A DNA stretch of 64,000 bases from Pseudomonas inefficax (GTDB taxonomy: Bacteria; Pseudomonadota; Gammaproteobacteria; Pseudomonadales; Pseudomonadaceae): contig NZ_OPYN01000074.1 of assembly GCF_900277125.1 (NCBI RefSeq), positions 26,206-90,205 of the forward strand, given 5' to 3'. Numbering within the stretch: position 1 is the first letter of the stretch; the number at the start of each line of letters is the position of its first letter. The notes beneath the pieces were generated by a model that was not told the DNA's origin, made no database searches, and was given only the letters and a program-made list of their open reading frames with translations. The position numbers were made by a program, and so were the translations under genes. Below, one piece after another: positions 54,417-63,750 of this stretch.

Positions 54417-54606
54417 AGTGAGGGGATCTGCCTGATCACACCTGAGCCAGGCCGATCAACAGGCAGTATCGGCATGTGCTCGGCTTAGGGTTGGGAGGAT
54501 TGACCTCGCTTTGACAAGTAGCGAGGCGCAGCGGTGCGATTATCTTTCGCACGTTCGTCGGATACCTCCGGCGATCCCCCTCTGTCCCTGAAGCCGAAAC
54601 GATGAA

Positions 54607-56241
54607 CTAAAGCGCTGGTGTGAGTGAAACCGGCCCCGTTCTTGGAGCGCTTACAATGATGCGCGCCAGATACAATCCCGCGATGAACCCAAGTAGTTCG
54701 ATGAGGAAGAACATCTGTACGCGTGGGAAGTTGGTCTGTACCACCAGATAGGCCAAGGCCACACCAATGGTCGCGCGGGTGAATACATTACCCACGAGTT
54801 GGCTGGCCAGCCGTTCGGCAAGGATGCCCGCGGCAAACAGCAGGGTCAGGCCGGCGGCCAGCACTGCCAGGTTGCCGCTGTAGAGCAGAATGGCCAGGGG
54901 GCCGGGGATGGTCATGAACGTGAAGTTTTCGAAAGCCTGGTACTGTGCATTCGACATACGCTGGTAGATGGCCTGAGTGCCGGCTTCCGGGCGCTCGGCC
55001 AGGCTGCGCAGAAATAGAGGCCAGCCGGTGTTTTCGTGGCTTACCACCGCCAGTATGCCTTCCAGGCCAACCCAGCGGTCCACCACCAGTTTGCTCAGTT
55101 CCATCAGCATACCTTTCCAGCGGGCACGCTTGACCTCGGCGGTTTCCTCGAGAGGAGCCACGGTTACTGGAACAGGTTTTGCGTAGACAGGCGCCGCCGA
55201 TACCGGGTTCGCGATCAGCCGCAGTTGAGGCAGTGCTGGTGCCAGTGCGCCAGCAACCGCCTGCGCTGAATCGGCCGGTGCTATGAGCAGGCTGGTAGAT
55301 GGACGCGCAGGCGCCAGTTTGACGTCGCTCACCGCCTGCTCGCCGATAGCCATGGAGGCCACGACTGGCCGGGCTTGGGCGAACGACTGCAGTCGGTCGG
55401 CTGACACCAAAAGCAGTGATGCCACGAACAACACCGCCGTCACCAGCAGAATCCTGACCCATTGGACGAAGCGCAACGCAGTGACCAGATCGCGGCCATG
55501 CACCAGGTAAACCGCGAACGGCGCGGCCACATGCAGGATCATCTGCGCCCGACTGCCCATGGATACCGCGGTAACCGCGCCTTCCAGAATGAGAATGTAG
55601 AACAGCGTCTCGAGCTTCATCTGGCGCGCCTGTACCAGCCAGTAACCCAGGGTGGCAAGCAGGATCAGGTTGCCCCAGGCGATCATGAACGAGACCAGTA
55701 CGTAGACGTAGCTGTGGAGCTTCAGCGCAGGCTCGGTGCCCACCTTGAGAATGGCGAACTTGAAATTCGCGGCCAGTAACAGGGCCGTGAGCAGTATGGC
55801 CAGCCACATGGACGGTTTGAGCAGCCCGCGCGGCCGTTCGATAGGGATGACTGGTGGCGGCTGTAGGCGCGAAGCAACGGCTTGGCAGGCCAGTAGTGTG
55901 GCAAATGCGATGTTCAGGGCCAGCATTGCCGAATCCCATGCCTTCGACGAATTATCGAAGGCACCGATTGGTTCGATGAACTGGGTGCCGAGAATGAAAT
56001 GCAGCACCAGCTTCGCCCAGCAGCCGAGAATCAGGAATGCCAACAGGAAGAACGAGAAGAAGCTGGTGCGGTTGGACAGCAAGCTGCGTACCAGCAAGCC
56101 GGCCAGAAAACCGTTAAGCAGCAGCGGCGCCAGGGACGCCGGATAGTCCACTGCTGCGGCCAGGGTGGCCACGGCAACCAGCAGTAGCGCACTGACATGC
56201 AAGTAGCGGTTACCCAGCAAGTGGGCTTGAACACTCTTCAT
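54607..56241 (-). CDS. Polytopic membrane protein, possible oligosaccharide polymerase
   Basis: This 544-residue protein has about 12 membrane helices, a SMGSRAQMILHVAAPF segment resembling the conserved SRA/SRG region of O-antigen polymerases, and a long soluble loop (about 300-440) rich in Ala/Pro. The start ATG at 56241 follows GGAG at good spacing; the longer open frame upstream overlaps the GT2 gene antisense and is rejected. It lies between the other polytopic gene and the GT2 gene on the minus strand. Function not established. Confidence 0.72.
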   Translation of the reverse strand: MKSVQAHLLGNRYLHVSALLLVAVATLAAAVDYPASLAPLLLNGFLAGLLVRSLLSNRTSFFSFFLLAFLILGCWAKLVLHFILGTQFIEPIGAFDNSSKAWDSAMLALNIAFATLLACQAVASRLQPPPVIPIERPRGLLKPSMWLAILLTALLLAANFKFAILKVGTEPALKLHSYVYVLVSFMIAWGNLILLATLGYWLVQARQMKLETLFYILILEGAVTAVSMGSRAQMILHVAAPFAVYLVHGRDLVTALRFVQWVRILLVTAVLFVASLLLVSADRLQSFAQARPVVASMAIGEQAVSDVKLAPARPSTSLLIAPADSAQAVAGALAPALPQLRLIANPVSAAPVYAKPVPVTVAPLEETAEVKRARWKGMLMELSKLVVDRWVGLEGILAVVSHENTGWPLFLRSLAERPEAGTQAIYQRMSNAQYQAFENFTFMTIPGPLAILLYSGNLAVLAAGLTLLFAAGILAERLASQLVGNVFTRATIGVALAYLVVQTNFPRVQMFFLIELLGFIAGLYLARIIVSAPRTGPVSLTPAL

Positions 56242-56363
56242 CCGCGCGCTCCAGGAGGGGGGGAGAATGGTTTTGCTGCTCTCGATACCTGCGGGACCGC
56301 TGAACCTACAGGCGCTGCACAAGATTAACGGATTTGGGGGCAACCATCGATTGCCCCGGAAAC

Positions 56364-57269
56364 TCAGGCTTTGGACTTGGGCCTGAAAATGGTCAGCACG
56401 TAACTTACCATCTTGCGGGAAAGAATCGACGGCGGGTCCAGCAGCGCGGCCTTGCCCATGCGTATCACGAACATTGCATAGCGCCCGGAGAAACCGTGCA
56501 TGAAGCCCGAAAGCATATGGGCATTGGCAACCGCCTTGCGCTTCCAGCCAAGGATGGAAGGCGACAGGCCGCTGGTCTGGTAAAGGCTGTTGATTACCTT
56601 CAGCGGCTCGTCGGAACGTTCGGCGTTGCATGGGTTGTAAGTGGTCGAGCCAGAGTGTATGCGGAAGTCTGCCAGTGGCTCGGCCACCCGAGTAAATGGC
56701 CCGTATTGGCAAAGGCGCAGGAAGAAGTCCATGTCCGGGATATTGCGCAGCCCGGTGTTCCAGCCACCAACCTTGTCCCACACCGAACGCCGGAATAGCG
56801 CCCCGGGGCCTGGCAGGCACTGGAAGTTTGCGATCAGCAGGCGCTCTTCGTAGTCGGGTGTCTGCACAGTGCGCACGTGCTTGGAGTCTTCATCGATGAC
56901 GCAGAAGTCCGGGTAGGCCAGCACGGCCTCAGGCTCCTTGGCCATGGTTGCGACGATGGCCTCAACGGCGCGCGGGTGCAGGCGGTCGTCGGCGCTCAGG
57001 TAACCTAGCAGCTCGCCACTACTTTGCTGCCAGCCAAAATTCATCGCCGCACTCTGTCCGGCGTTGACTTGGCGGTAACGAATGAAATTGCCCGGGTGTT
57101 GCTCCAGCAGTGCCGCGGTGTCGTCGGTGGAGCCATCGTCGACGACGATCAGCTCTACGTTCGGGTAGGTTTGCTGTAGCACACTGTCGATCGCATCCAG
57201 AACATAGCGCCCGGTATTATAGGTAGGGATGATGATCGACACCTTGGGCATTATGTTGCTAGCGTCCAT
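56364..57269 (-). CDS. Family 2 glycosyltransferase
   Basis: This 301-residue GT-A enzyme opens KVSIIIPTYNTGRYV and has LIVVDDGSTDDT and SADDRLHP (DxD-like), followed by NAGQSAAMNFG and GPGALFRRSVWDKVGG. It should transfer a sugar from a nucleotide donor. The start at 57269 has AAGG six bases upstream; the ATG at 57251 (MPKVSIII) is the alternative. It overlaps the end of wzx by eleven bases, so the two are coupled. Confidence 0.9.
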   Translation of the reverse strand: MDASNIMPKVSIIIPTYNTGRYVLDAIDSVLQQTYPNVELIVVDDGSTDDTAALLEQHPGNFIRYRQVNAGQSAAMNFGWQQSSGELLGYLSADDRLHPRAVEAIVATMAKEPEAVLAYPDFCVIDEDSKHVRTVQTPDYEERLLIANFQCLPGPGALFRRSVWDKVGGWNTGLRNIPDMDFFLRLCQYGPFTRVAEPLADFRIHSGSTTYNPCNAERSDEPLKVINSLYQTSGLSPSILGWKRKAVANAHMLSGFMHGFSGRYAMFVIRMGKAALLDPPSILSRKMVSYVLTIFRPKSKA

Positions 57270-58632
57270 GAGATACCTTTCGACGGTAATAGAGGCGCAT
57301 GAACCTGCGCAATGAAGAGTAATCGGCGGTAGTGCTGAGGTTGAATATGCGTTTGACGCAATAGATCTGTGCCAGCGATTGGCAGACCCCACCGAGGCTG
57401 TATACCACGGCCAAACCGATGATTCCATACAGCCACATGGCCAGTAGTCCGGCCGCAATCATGCATAGGCCGCTGATCACGGAAATACGCATGGCCACGT
57501 GCTGTTTCTGCAACATCATCAGCACAAACCCGGCAGTACCGGCGTAAGTTTGCGCCAGTTGCGAAACGCCGAGGATGGCAAAAATATAGTATGCATTGGC
57601 GTATTCGCTGGACCAGACATGGGCCAGCAGGAACTGGCCGCACAGAATGAACAGTAGGTAGCCCGCCAGGCCGAGCACCGTCGCTGCACCAGCGCCCACC
57701 CCCAGCACGCGCTGCAGGTAGCGCCTTTTGCCCCGAACCCAGATGCGCCCGATGGAGGGTGCCACCACCGTGTTGATCACTGCCAACGGTATCAGTACTA
57801 AGGCTGCCAGGCGTGAAGCCAGGCCATAGATGGCCAGCCCGGCCGCATCACCGAACCAGGCGATGATCCACAAGTCGGCCTGCGACATGATGAACAGCAC
57901 CACGGTAGTGGTGAGGTTGGGGCGGGTTTCACGCAGCAGGGTGGTATAGCCGATGTTGCTGGCTGGCTTGTCCTGCTGCTGCGCCCGATACCATCGCCGC
58001 AGACTCCAGGCGCCCAGCAGCGTGGTGCAGCCGGCCCCCACCGCACCGGCCAGGATCAACGTGCTCAGCTCTATGTGCAATTCGCCGCGCCAGGCCAGGA
58101 TCACCGTTGCTGCGCTGGCCAGGCTGGCCCCGGTGGTCAGGAAGCTGGCTTGCACGAAGTGGCCTAGCGCCCGGTGCTGTTCGGACAGGATAGTGCTCAT
58201 CGCTGCCAGGATCATGCTCAGCGACACCAGCGGGGCAATACCGTGCAGCAGGCGCAGCAGGTCGTCGCCTTCGTAACGCGACAACACCTGCATGAAAACG
58301 TTGAACCCGATGGCCAGGGCAATGGTCGAAAGCACCGCCAGCAGCAAGGTGCGGCGTAATACCTGTTTGACCTGACCACCGTCGCGGTGCCCCTGTGCTG
58401 TGGAAATACAGGCCGGTGCGGTGATGCTTAGCCCCAACTGACCCAAGGTAGCGAGTGCGGCAATCAGCGATTGCGCCAGAAAGAACAGCCCCACCGAAGT
58501 TTGCGGCATGGTCAGAGGAATGATGATGCCCGTCAGGGCGCCGGTACCCAGCAGCAGGAAGCGGCCAAATATGGCGGCAATACTTGCGGCTATGGGGGAG
58601 GATAGCGCGTTGGTGACTTTCCCTGTGGACAT
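57259..58632 (-). CDS. wzx: O-antigen flippase Wzx
   Basis: This 457-residue protein of the MOP/MVF superfamily has about 12-14 membrane helices and the polysaccharide-translocase pattern (opening ASIAAIFGRFLLLGTGALTGIIIP; QADLWIIAWFGDAAGLAIYGLASRLA in the middle). It should flip the lipid-linked O-unit to the periplasmic side for Wzy polymerisation. It is the first gene of the minus-strand block and is divergent from the wbpV-like gene across a 321-bp AT-rich gap. Confidence 0.88.
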   Translation of the reverse strand: MSTGKVTNALSSPIAASIAAIFGRFLLLGTGALTGIIIPLTMPQTSVGLFFLAQSLIAALATLGQLGLSITAPACISTAQGHRDGGQVKQVLRRTLLLAVLSTIALAIGFNVFMQVLSRYEGDDLLRLLHGIAPLVSLSMILAAMSTILSEQHRALGHFVQASFLTTGASLASAATVILAWRGELHIELSTLILAGAVGAGCTTLLGAWSLRRWYRAQQQDKPASNIGYTTLLRETRPNLTTTVVLFIMSQADLWIIAWFGDAAGLAIYGLASRLAALVLIPLAVINTVVAPSIGRIWVRGKRRYLQRVLGVGAGAATVLGLAGYLLFILCGQFLLAHVWSSEYANAYYIFAILGVSQLAQTYAGTAGFVLMMLQKQHVAMRISVISGLCMIAAGLLAMWLYGIIGLAVVYSLGGVCQSLAQIYCVKRIFNLSTTADYSSLRRFMRLYYRRKVSHGR

Positions 58633-58953
58633 GGATTCTTATAGGTACCAGGAACGGAGGAGGGATTCTGTTTTGTTTTGCATAGGCTGTCTATGCTCTG
58701 TATGCAAAGGCACCGAGGCATTTTGATATCGCTCATGGATATGAGCTGGTATACCGACAGCCGATTTGTAGTTTTGGTTCGGATTCATTAGGGTCGTGTA
58801 TACGCTGTTCAGCCTTGCGCAAATTAGCTGATGCCTGGGTGTACTAGACCAAGGTTTTGTCAGAAATTTCTGCACGTTACGTGCGATCCTTCAATTGTCA
58901 TGCGTTCTGTCCGATAGTAATAACCACTAAACCCAAAAAGTGATCAGGTGCGA
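58633..58953. promoter_or_regulatory. AT-rich divergent intergenic region between wzx and the wbpV-like gene
   Basis: This 321-bp region has no credible gene and is visibly AT-richer than its flanks. It must carry promoters for the minus-strand wzx block and the plus-strand wbpV-wbpL-wbpM block. I cannot place -35/-10 pairs with confidence. Confidence 0.5.
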
Positions 58954-59916
58954 ATGAAAGTAATTTTGACGGGCGCGTCCGGTTTCGTCGGGGGGGCAGT
59001 ACTGAAGGCGCTCAGTCGTAATGCAAACGTCGAAACAGTCGTCCCTTTGCGTTCACCATTGCGCCAGATGCCAGCTGGGGTTGTCAGTTACCCGATTGGC
59101 GACCTCACCGATGACCAGAGCGCGCAGTTGCTGGCCCACCGTCCCGATGTGGTGGTGCACTGTGCATCGCGCGTGCACATCATGAGCGACACCGCCAGCG
59201 ACCCGCTGGCAGAGTTTCGCCGCATCAACGTTGACGGTACCTTGGCCTTCGCCCGCGCTGCCAGCGCGGCCGGTGCCCGCCGTTTCGTGTTCATCAGCTC
59301 TATCAAGGTCAATGGCGAGCAGACCCAGCCTGGCCAGGCCTATAGTGCCGATGACATGCCGCACCCGGTCGACCCCTACGGTATTTCCAAGCACGAGGCG
59401 GAGCAGGGGCTGCTGGCGCTGGGAGCGCAAACCGGTATGGAAATCGTCATCATCCGGCCGGTACTGGTGTATGGCCCGGGGGTGAAGGCCAACTTCCTCA
59501 GCATGATGCGCTGGCTTGACCGTGGCGTGCCGTTACCTTTTGGCGCCATTCACAACCGTCGCAGTCTGGTGGCGCTGGACAACGTGGTGGACCTGGTGCT
59601 GACCTGCATCGACCACCCGGCAGCGGCCAACCAGGTGTTTCTGGTCAGTGATGGCGAAGACCTGTCCACCACCGAACTGCTGGCGCGCATGGCCAGAGCC
59701 CTGGGCAAGCCGGCACGTCTGCTGCCGGTGCCGGCCTGGCTGTTGAGCAGCGGCGCCAAGGTACTGGGCAAGGGTTCGCTGTCCCAGCGCCTGTGTGGCT
59801 CGCTACAAGTAGACATCGATAAAACCTGTAAACTGCTCGACTGGCGACCCCCGGTGCGGGTGGATGCGGCCCTGTTGGCAGCAGCCAGGTACTATCAGGA
59901 AAAAAACAATCAATGA
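58954..59916 (+). CDS. WbpV-like UDP-4-keto-6-deoxy-HexNAc 4-reductase
   Basis: This 320-residue extended SDR has the TGASGFVGG motif, FISSIKVNGE with the catalytic Ser and DPYGISKHEAE (YxxxK). It resembles WbpV/WbjF, which reduce the 4-keto sugar made by WbpM to UDP-D-FucNAc or UDP-D-QuiNAc. The order wbpV-wbpL-wbpM is that of several P. aeruginosa O-serotypes. I chose the ATG at 58954, with CAGG five bases upstream; the GTG at 58948 is less likely. It overlaps wbpL by four bases (ATGA). Confidence 0.88.
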   Translation: MKVILTGASGFVGGAVLKALSRNANVETVVPLRSPLRQMPAGVVSYPIGDLTDDQSAQLLAHRPDVVVHCASRVHIMSDTASDPLAEFRRINVDGTLAFARAASAAGARRFVFISSIKVNGEQTQPGQAYSADDMPHPVDPYGISKHEAEQGLLALGAQTGMEIVIIRPVLVYGPGVKANFLSMMRWLDRGVPLPFGAIHNRRSLVALDNVVDLVLTCIDHPAAANQVFLVSDGEDLSTTELLARMARALGKPARLLPVPAWLLSSGAKVLGKGSLSQRLCGSLQVDIDKTCKLLDWRPPVRVDAALLAAARYYQEKNNQ

Positions 59917-60932
59917 CGCTCTTTTGGGCTTTACCCACCGTACTGCTGCTGTCCTTGCTGATGACCGCCGGCCTGCGCCGCTACGCGCTGGCGCGAAGTG
60001 TCATCGACGTGCCTAATGCCCGCAGTTCGCACACTGTGCCTACGCCACGCGGTGGTGGTGTGGCGATCGTGGTGACTTTCCTGCTGGCTATTGTCGGTGT
60101 AATGCTCAGCGGAGCAGGGGAGAGCCGCACGCTGATGGCCCTGGGTGGCGGCGGTGCGCTGATCGCCATTATCGGTTTTATGGACGACCACGGTCACATT
60201 CCGGCTCGCTGGCGTCTGCTGGGGCATTTCATAGCCGCCACCTGGATGCTGGTCTGGATGGGCGGGCTGCCGCCGCTCACTTTCTTTGGCTGGCAGGTGA
60301 ATCTAGGTTGGCTGGGGGGCGTACTGGCCGCCGTATACCTGGTGTGGCTGCTGAACCTTTACAACTTCATGGACGGCATCGACGGCATTGCCAGCGTCGA
60401 AGCCATCACTGTGTGCCTGGGAGCGGCTTCGCTATACTCTTTGGCGGGCTTGGGGGGGCATGCCGTGCTGCCATTGCTGCTGGCCGCTGCGGTGGCCGGG
60501 TTCCTGTTCTGGAACTTCCCGCCGGCAAAAATCTTCATGGGTGACGCTGGCAGCGGCTTCCTCGGCATCGTCCTCGGAGGCCTGTCTTTGCATGCGGCCT
60601 GGTTGGCCCCGGAGCTGCTCTGGTGCTGGTTGATCCTGCTCGGGGTGTTCATCGTCGACGCAACCTATACCTTGGTGCGCCGCCTACTGCGCGGTGACAA
60701 GGTGTACGAGGCCCATCGCAGCCACGGCTATCAGTTCGCCTCGCGGCAATTCGGCAGGCACCTACCGGTAACGCTGGCGGTAGCCGCGCTGAACCTGTGC
60801 TGGTTGCTGCCGATAGCTTTTTGCGTTGCGCGGCTAGGCCTGGATGGCACAGTGGGCGTGTTGCTTGCCTATATCCCGCTGGTGCTGCTGGCGGTGCGCT
60901 TTCGCGCTGGCCAAATTGAAGAAAGACTTTAA
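59913..60932 (+). CDS. wbpL: WbpL-like undecaprenyl-phosphate glycosyl-1-phosphate transferase
   Basis: This 339-residue member of the MraY/WecA superfamily has about ten membrane helices and the motifs RSSHTVPTPRGGG, NFMDGIDGIAS, FMGDAGSGFLG and the cytoplasmic HRSHGYQ loop. It starts O-unit synthesis by moving a HexNAc-1-P, likely D-QuiNAc or D-FucNAc, onto undecaprenyl phosphate. It is coupled to the wbpV-like gene and sits 18-54 bases before wbpM, depending on the wbpM start. Confidence 0.92.
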   Translation: MTLFWALPTVLLLSLLMTAGLRRYALARSVIDVPNARSSHTVPTPRGGGVAIVVTFLLAIVGVMLSGAGESRTLMALGGGGALIAIIGFMDDHGHIPARWRLLGHFIAATWMLVWMGGLPPLTFFGWQVNLGWLGGVLAAVYLVWLLNLYNFMDGIDGIASVEAITVCLGAASLYSLAGLGGHAVLPLLLAAAVAGFLFWNFPPAKIFMGDAGSGFLGIVLGGLSLHAAWLAPELLWCWLILLGVFIVDATYTLVRRLLRGDKVYEAHRSHGYQFASRQFGRHLPVTLAVAALNLCWLLPIAFCVARLGLDGTVGVLLAYIPLVLLAVRFRAGQIEERL

Positions 60933-60986
60933 GGTGATGTGAGCGACTTGATGTCAGGGAATTTCTGGAAACGTTTCAGAGGAGCG

Positions 60987-62990
60987 ATGGACAAGGTGCG
61001 CGCTAAACTGCTTGCTCTACCACGTAGATACAAACGCTTGCTGCAGGTAATGACCGATGTGGTCCTGATCTGGGCTGCCTTGTGGCTGGCGTTCGTGGTA
61101 CGCCTTGGCATCGACGAGTTGGCCAACCCCATCCTCGACCACGGCTGGCTGTTCCTCGTCGCGCCGATGGTAGGCATCCCTCTGTTCATCCGCTTTGGTC
61201 TGTACCGCGCGGTAATGCGCTACTTCGGCACTGACGCGTTGATTGCCATTACCAAGGCTGTAACCCTGTCCGCGCTGATTCTCGGTTTTATCATTTATTG
61301 GTCAAGCAACCATCAAAACGTAGTGCCACGCTCCATCACCTTCAACTACTGGTGGCTGAGCCTGATCATGGTCGGCGGCCTTCGTCTGGCCATGCGCCAG
61401 TACTTTCTTGGCGACTGGTTTACCACCGCCGTGCAGCACGTGCCCTTTACCAATACCAGCCGCGGCGACGGTTTGCCGCGGGTGGCCGTGTATGGTGCTG
61501 GTGGTGCCGGCAACCAATTGGTTGCAGCGTTGCGGTCCGACCGAGCGCTGCGCCCGGTAGCGTTCATCGACGATGACCCGAGCATCACCGACAGGGTGAT
61601 TGCAGGCCTGCAGGTGTACCGCCCTGACCAGTTGCAAGACATGATTGATGCTACCGGCGCCCAGGAAATTCTGCTGGCCATACCATCCTCCACCCGCACC
61701 CGCCGCCGCGAGATCCTCAACTTCCTTGAAGGCTACCCGCTGCATGTGCGCAGTATCCCCAGCTTCATGGATCTGGCCAGCGGCAAAGTCAAGGTGGACG
61801 ACATCCAGGAAGTGGACATTGCTGACTTGCTGGGTCGCGATGCGGTGCCCGCTCAAGCCGACCTGCTGGAGCGCTGCATCGTCGAGCAGACCGTGATGGT
61901 GACCGGTGCTGGCGGCTCTATCGGCTCGGAGCTGTGCCGGCAGATTCTGGGCCAGGCGCCGAAGACCTTGCTGCTGTTCGAGCACAGCGAGTTCAACCTG
62001 TACAGCATCCTCTCCGAGCTTGAGCAGCGCATTGCCCGCGAGTCGCTGTCTGTGTGCCTGGTACCGATCCTGGGATCCGTCCGCAACCAGTCGCAACTGC
62101 TCGACATCATGAAAACGTGGCGGGTCGATACCGTCTACCACGCCGCCGCCTACAAGCACGTGCCGATGGTAGAGCACAACATCGCCGAAGGCCTGATGAA
62201 CAATGTCATCGGCACTCTGCACACAGCCCAGGCTGCGTTGCAGGCTGGCGTTGCCAACTTCGTGCTGATCTCCACCGACAAGGCCGTGCGCCCTACCAAC
62301 GTGATGGGCAGCACCAAACGCTTGGCGGAAATGACCCTGCAAGCCCTTAGCCGCGAAGTGGCGCCAGTGCTGTTCGGCGACAGCGGCAATGTCTCCCAAG
62401 TGAACAAGACCCGCTTCACCATGGTCCGCTTCGGCAATGTGCTGGGTTCGTCGGGCTCGGTCATTCCGCTGTTCCACAAACAGATCAAGGCCGGCGGCCC
62501 GCTGACCGTCACCCACCCGAAGATCACCCGTTACTTCATGACCATTCCCGAAGCAGCACAGCTGGTAATCCAGGCGGGTTCCATGGGCAAGGGCGGTGAT
62601 GTATTCGTACTGGACATGGGCGAACCGGTGAAAATCGTGGAGCTGGCCGAAAAGATGATTCACCTGTCTGGTTTCAGTGTGCGCTCCGAGCGTAACCCGA
62701 TGGGGGATATCGCCATCGAGTTCACCGGGTTGCGGCCAGGAGAAAAGCTCTATGAGGAACTGTTGATTGGCGATAATGTGATTGCCACCCGCCACCCGAT
62801 GATCATGAGCGCCAACGAAGACTTCCTCTCTTGGGAAACGCTCAAGGACACCCTGCGCCAGTTGCTGGCGGCAGTGGAGACCGATGATTTCGTGCGGGTA
62901 AGGCAGTTGCTGCGCGAAACCGTGAGCGGCTATTCACCGGAAGGCGAAATCGTGGACTGGATTTACCAGCAGCGACGCCTCGAACCCTGA
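60987..62990 (+). CDS. wbpM: UDP-GlcNAc C4,C6-dehydratase WbpM
   Basis: This 667-residue inner-membrane enzyme has four N-terminal helices, a first Rossmann motif VYGAGGAGNQL and a second TGAGGSIGSEL. The catalytic region ISTDKAVRPTNVMGSTK shows the S-M-K triad typical of large WbpM/FlaA1-type dehydratases. It makes UDP-4-keto-6-deoxy-GlcNAc, the substrate of the WbpV-like reductase. The start MDKVRAKLLALPRRYKRLLQ gives the usual WbpM opening and length; a GTG at 60939 and an ATG at 60951 in the same frame extend it by up to 16 residues. wbpM often ends O-antigen loci in Pseudomonas; here rfbC follows. Confidence 0.94.
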   Translation: MDKVRAKLLALPRRYKRLLQVMTDVVLIWAALWLAFVVRLGIDELANPILDHGWLFLVAPMVGIPLFIRFGLYRAVMRYFGTDALIAITKAVTLSALILGFIIYWSSNHQNVVPRSITFNYWWLSLIMVGGLRLAMRQYFLGDWFTTAVQHVPFTNTSRGDGLPRVAVYGAGGAGNQLVAALRSDRALRPVAFIDDDPSITDRVIAGLQVYRPDQLQDMIDATGAQEILLAIPSSTRTRRREILNFLEGYPLHVRSIPSFMDLASGKVKVDDIQEVDIADLLGRDAVPAQADLLERCIVEQTVMVTGAGGSIGSELCRQILGQAPKTLLLFEHSEFNLYSILSELEQRIARESLSVCLVPILGSVRNQSQLLDIMKTWRVDTVYHAAAYKHVPMVEHNIAEGLMNNVIGTLHTAQAALQAGVANFVLISTDKAVRPTNVMGSTKRLAEMTLQALSREVAPVLFGDSGNVSQVNKTRFTMVRFGNVLGSSGSVIPLFHKQIKAGGPLTVTHPKITRYFMTIPEAAQLVIQAGSMGKGGDVFVLDMGEPVKIVELAEKMIHLSGFSVRSERNPMGDIAIEFTGLRPGEKLYEELLIGDNVIATRHPMIMSANEDFLSWETLKDTLRQLLAAVETDDFVRVRQLLRETVSGYSPEGEIVDWIYQQRRLEP

Positions 62991-62999
62991 CCCATCGAA

Positions 63000-63039
63000 G
63001 TGCAACGCCAAAGCAGCCGCCAGCTGCCCGGCGTTGCAC
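63000..63039 (+). terminator. Stem-loop between wbpM and rfbC
   Basis: A perfect 10-bp inverted repeat (GTGCAACGCC / GGCGTTGCAC) encloses a second 5-bp stem (GCAGC / GCTGC). It lies 10 bases after the wbpM stop codon. There is no T-run after it, so it may be an mRNA-stabilising or attenuating hairpin rather than a full terminator. Confidence 0.55.
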
Positions 63040-63089
63040 GGCGCGCCCCCGAGGGCGGCCCGCCTGTATCCATTTTTCAAGGCAGTTCA

Positions 63090-63632
63090 ATGAAAGCAAC
63101 ACCCCTCGCAATACCTGAAGTCCTTCTGCTCGAGCCAAACGTATTCACCGATGACCGCGGATTCTTCTTCGAAAGCTTCAACCACACGGTCTTCGAGCGC
63201 CTCGTACAGCGTCCCGTCAACTTCGTCCAGGACAACCACTCCAGCTCGCGCCGGCATGTACTGCGCGGCCTGCATTACCAGGTACATCAACCTCAAGGCA
63301 AACTCGTAAGGGTAGTGGCCGGTGATGTGTTCGATGTCGCTGTAGACTTGCGCCGTTCTTCGCCTACTTTCGGCCACTGGGTCGGCGCCCGCCTTTCAGC
63401 GCACAACAAGCAGCAGATGTGGATCCCGGAGGGTTTCGCTCACGGTTTTGTCGTGTTGTCCGACCATGCGGAATTCCTGTACAAGACCACAGACTACTAC
63501 GCCCCCCAATTCGAACGCTGCCTGGCCTGGAATGATCCCGCAGTTGGTATTCAATGGCCTGTCGAGCGACCGCTTCTCTCAGACAAGGACCAGAGTGGCA
63601 AAGCGCTGCAGGACCTGGAATGCTTTGATTGA
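63090..63632 (+). CDS. rfbC: dTDP-4-dehydrorhamnose 3,5-epimerase
   Basis: This 180-residue RmlC has the cupin core DDRGFFFESFN, QDNHSSSRRHVLRGLHYQ, VFDVAVDLRRSSPTFG and WIPEGFAHGF. It performs the third step of dTDP-L-rhamnose synthesis. The ATG at 63090 follows AAGG. The 30 upstream codons in the same frame run through the stem-loop and have no support. rfbB starts 118 bases after its stop. Confidence 0.95.
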   Translation: MKATPLAIPEVLLLEPNVFTDDRGFFFESFNHTVFERLVQRPVNFVQDNHSSSRRHVLRGLHYQVHQPQGKLVRVVAGDVFDVAVDLRRSSPTFGHWVGARLSAHNKQQMWIPEGFAHGFVVLSDHAEFLYKTTDYYAPQFERCLAWNDPAVGIQWPVERPLLSDKDQSGKALQDLECFD

Positions 63633-63750
63633 GCGACCAGCCCACGCAGGGAGGGGGCACGACGATATCATCTTCGCGCTCGGCAGCAGCGCCGAGCGGC
63701 TAGAATCCAGAAGATGGAAGAGCAGACATTGACAGCGGAAGCAGACGAAC

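Noticed and set aside
54504-54526. CCTCGCT/AGCGAGG hairpin as terminator of the 54607-56241 gene
   Set aside because: The stem is only 7 bp with a 9-base loop and no T-run on either strand; too weak to call.
56242-56820. Longer N terminus of the 54607-56241 protein
   Set aside because: The extension is antisense to the GT2 gene, lacks membrane character, and the ATG at 56241 has a good GGAG site.
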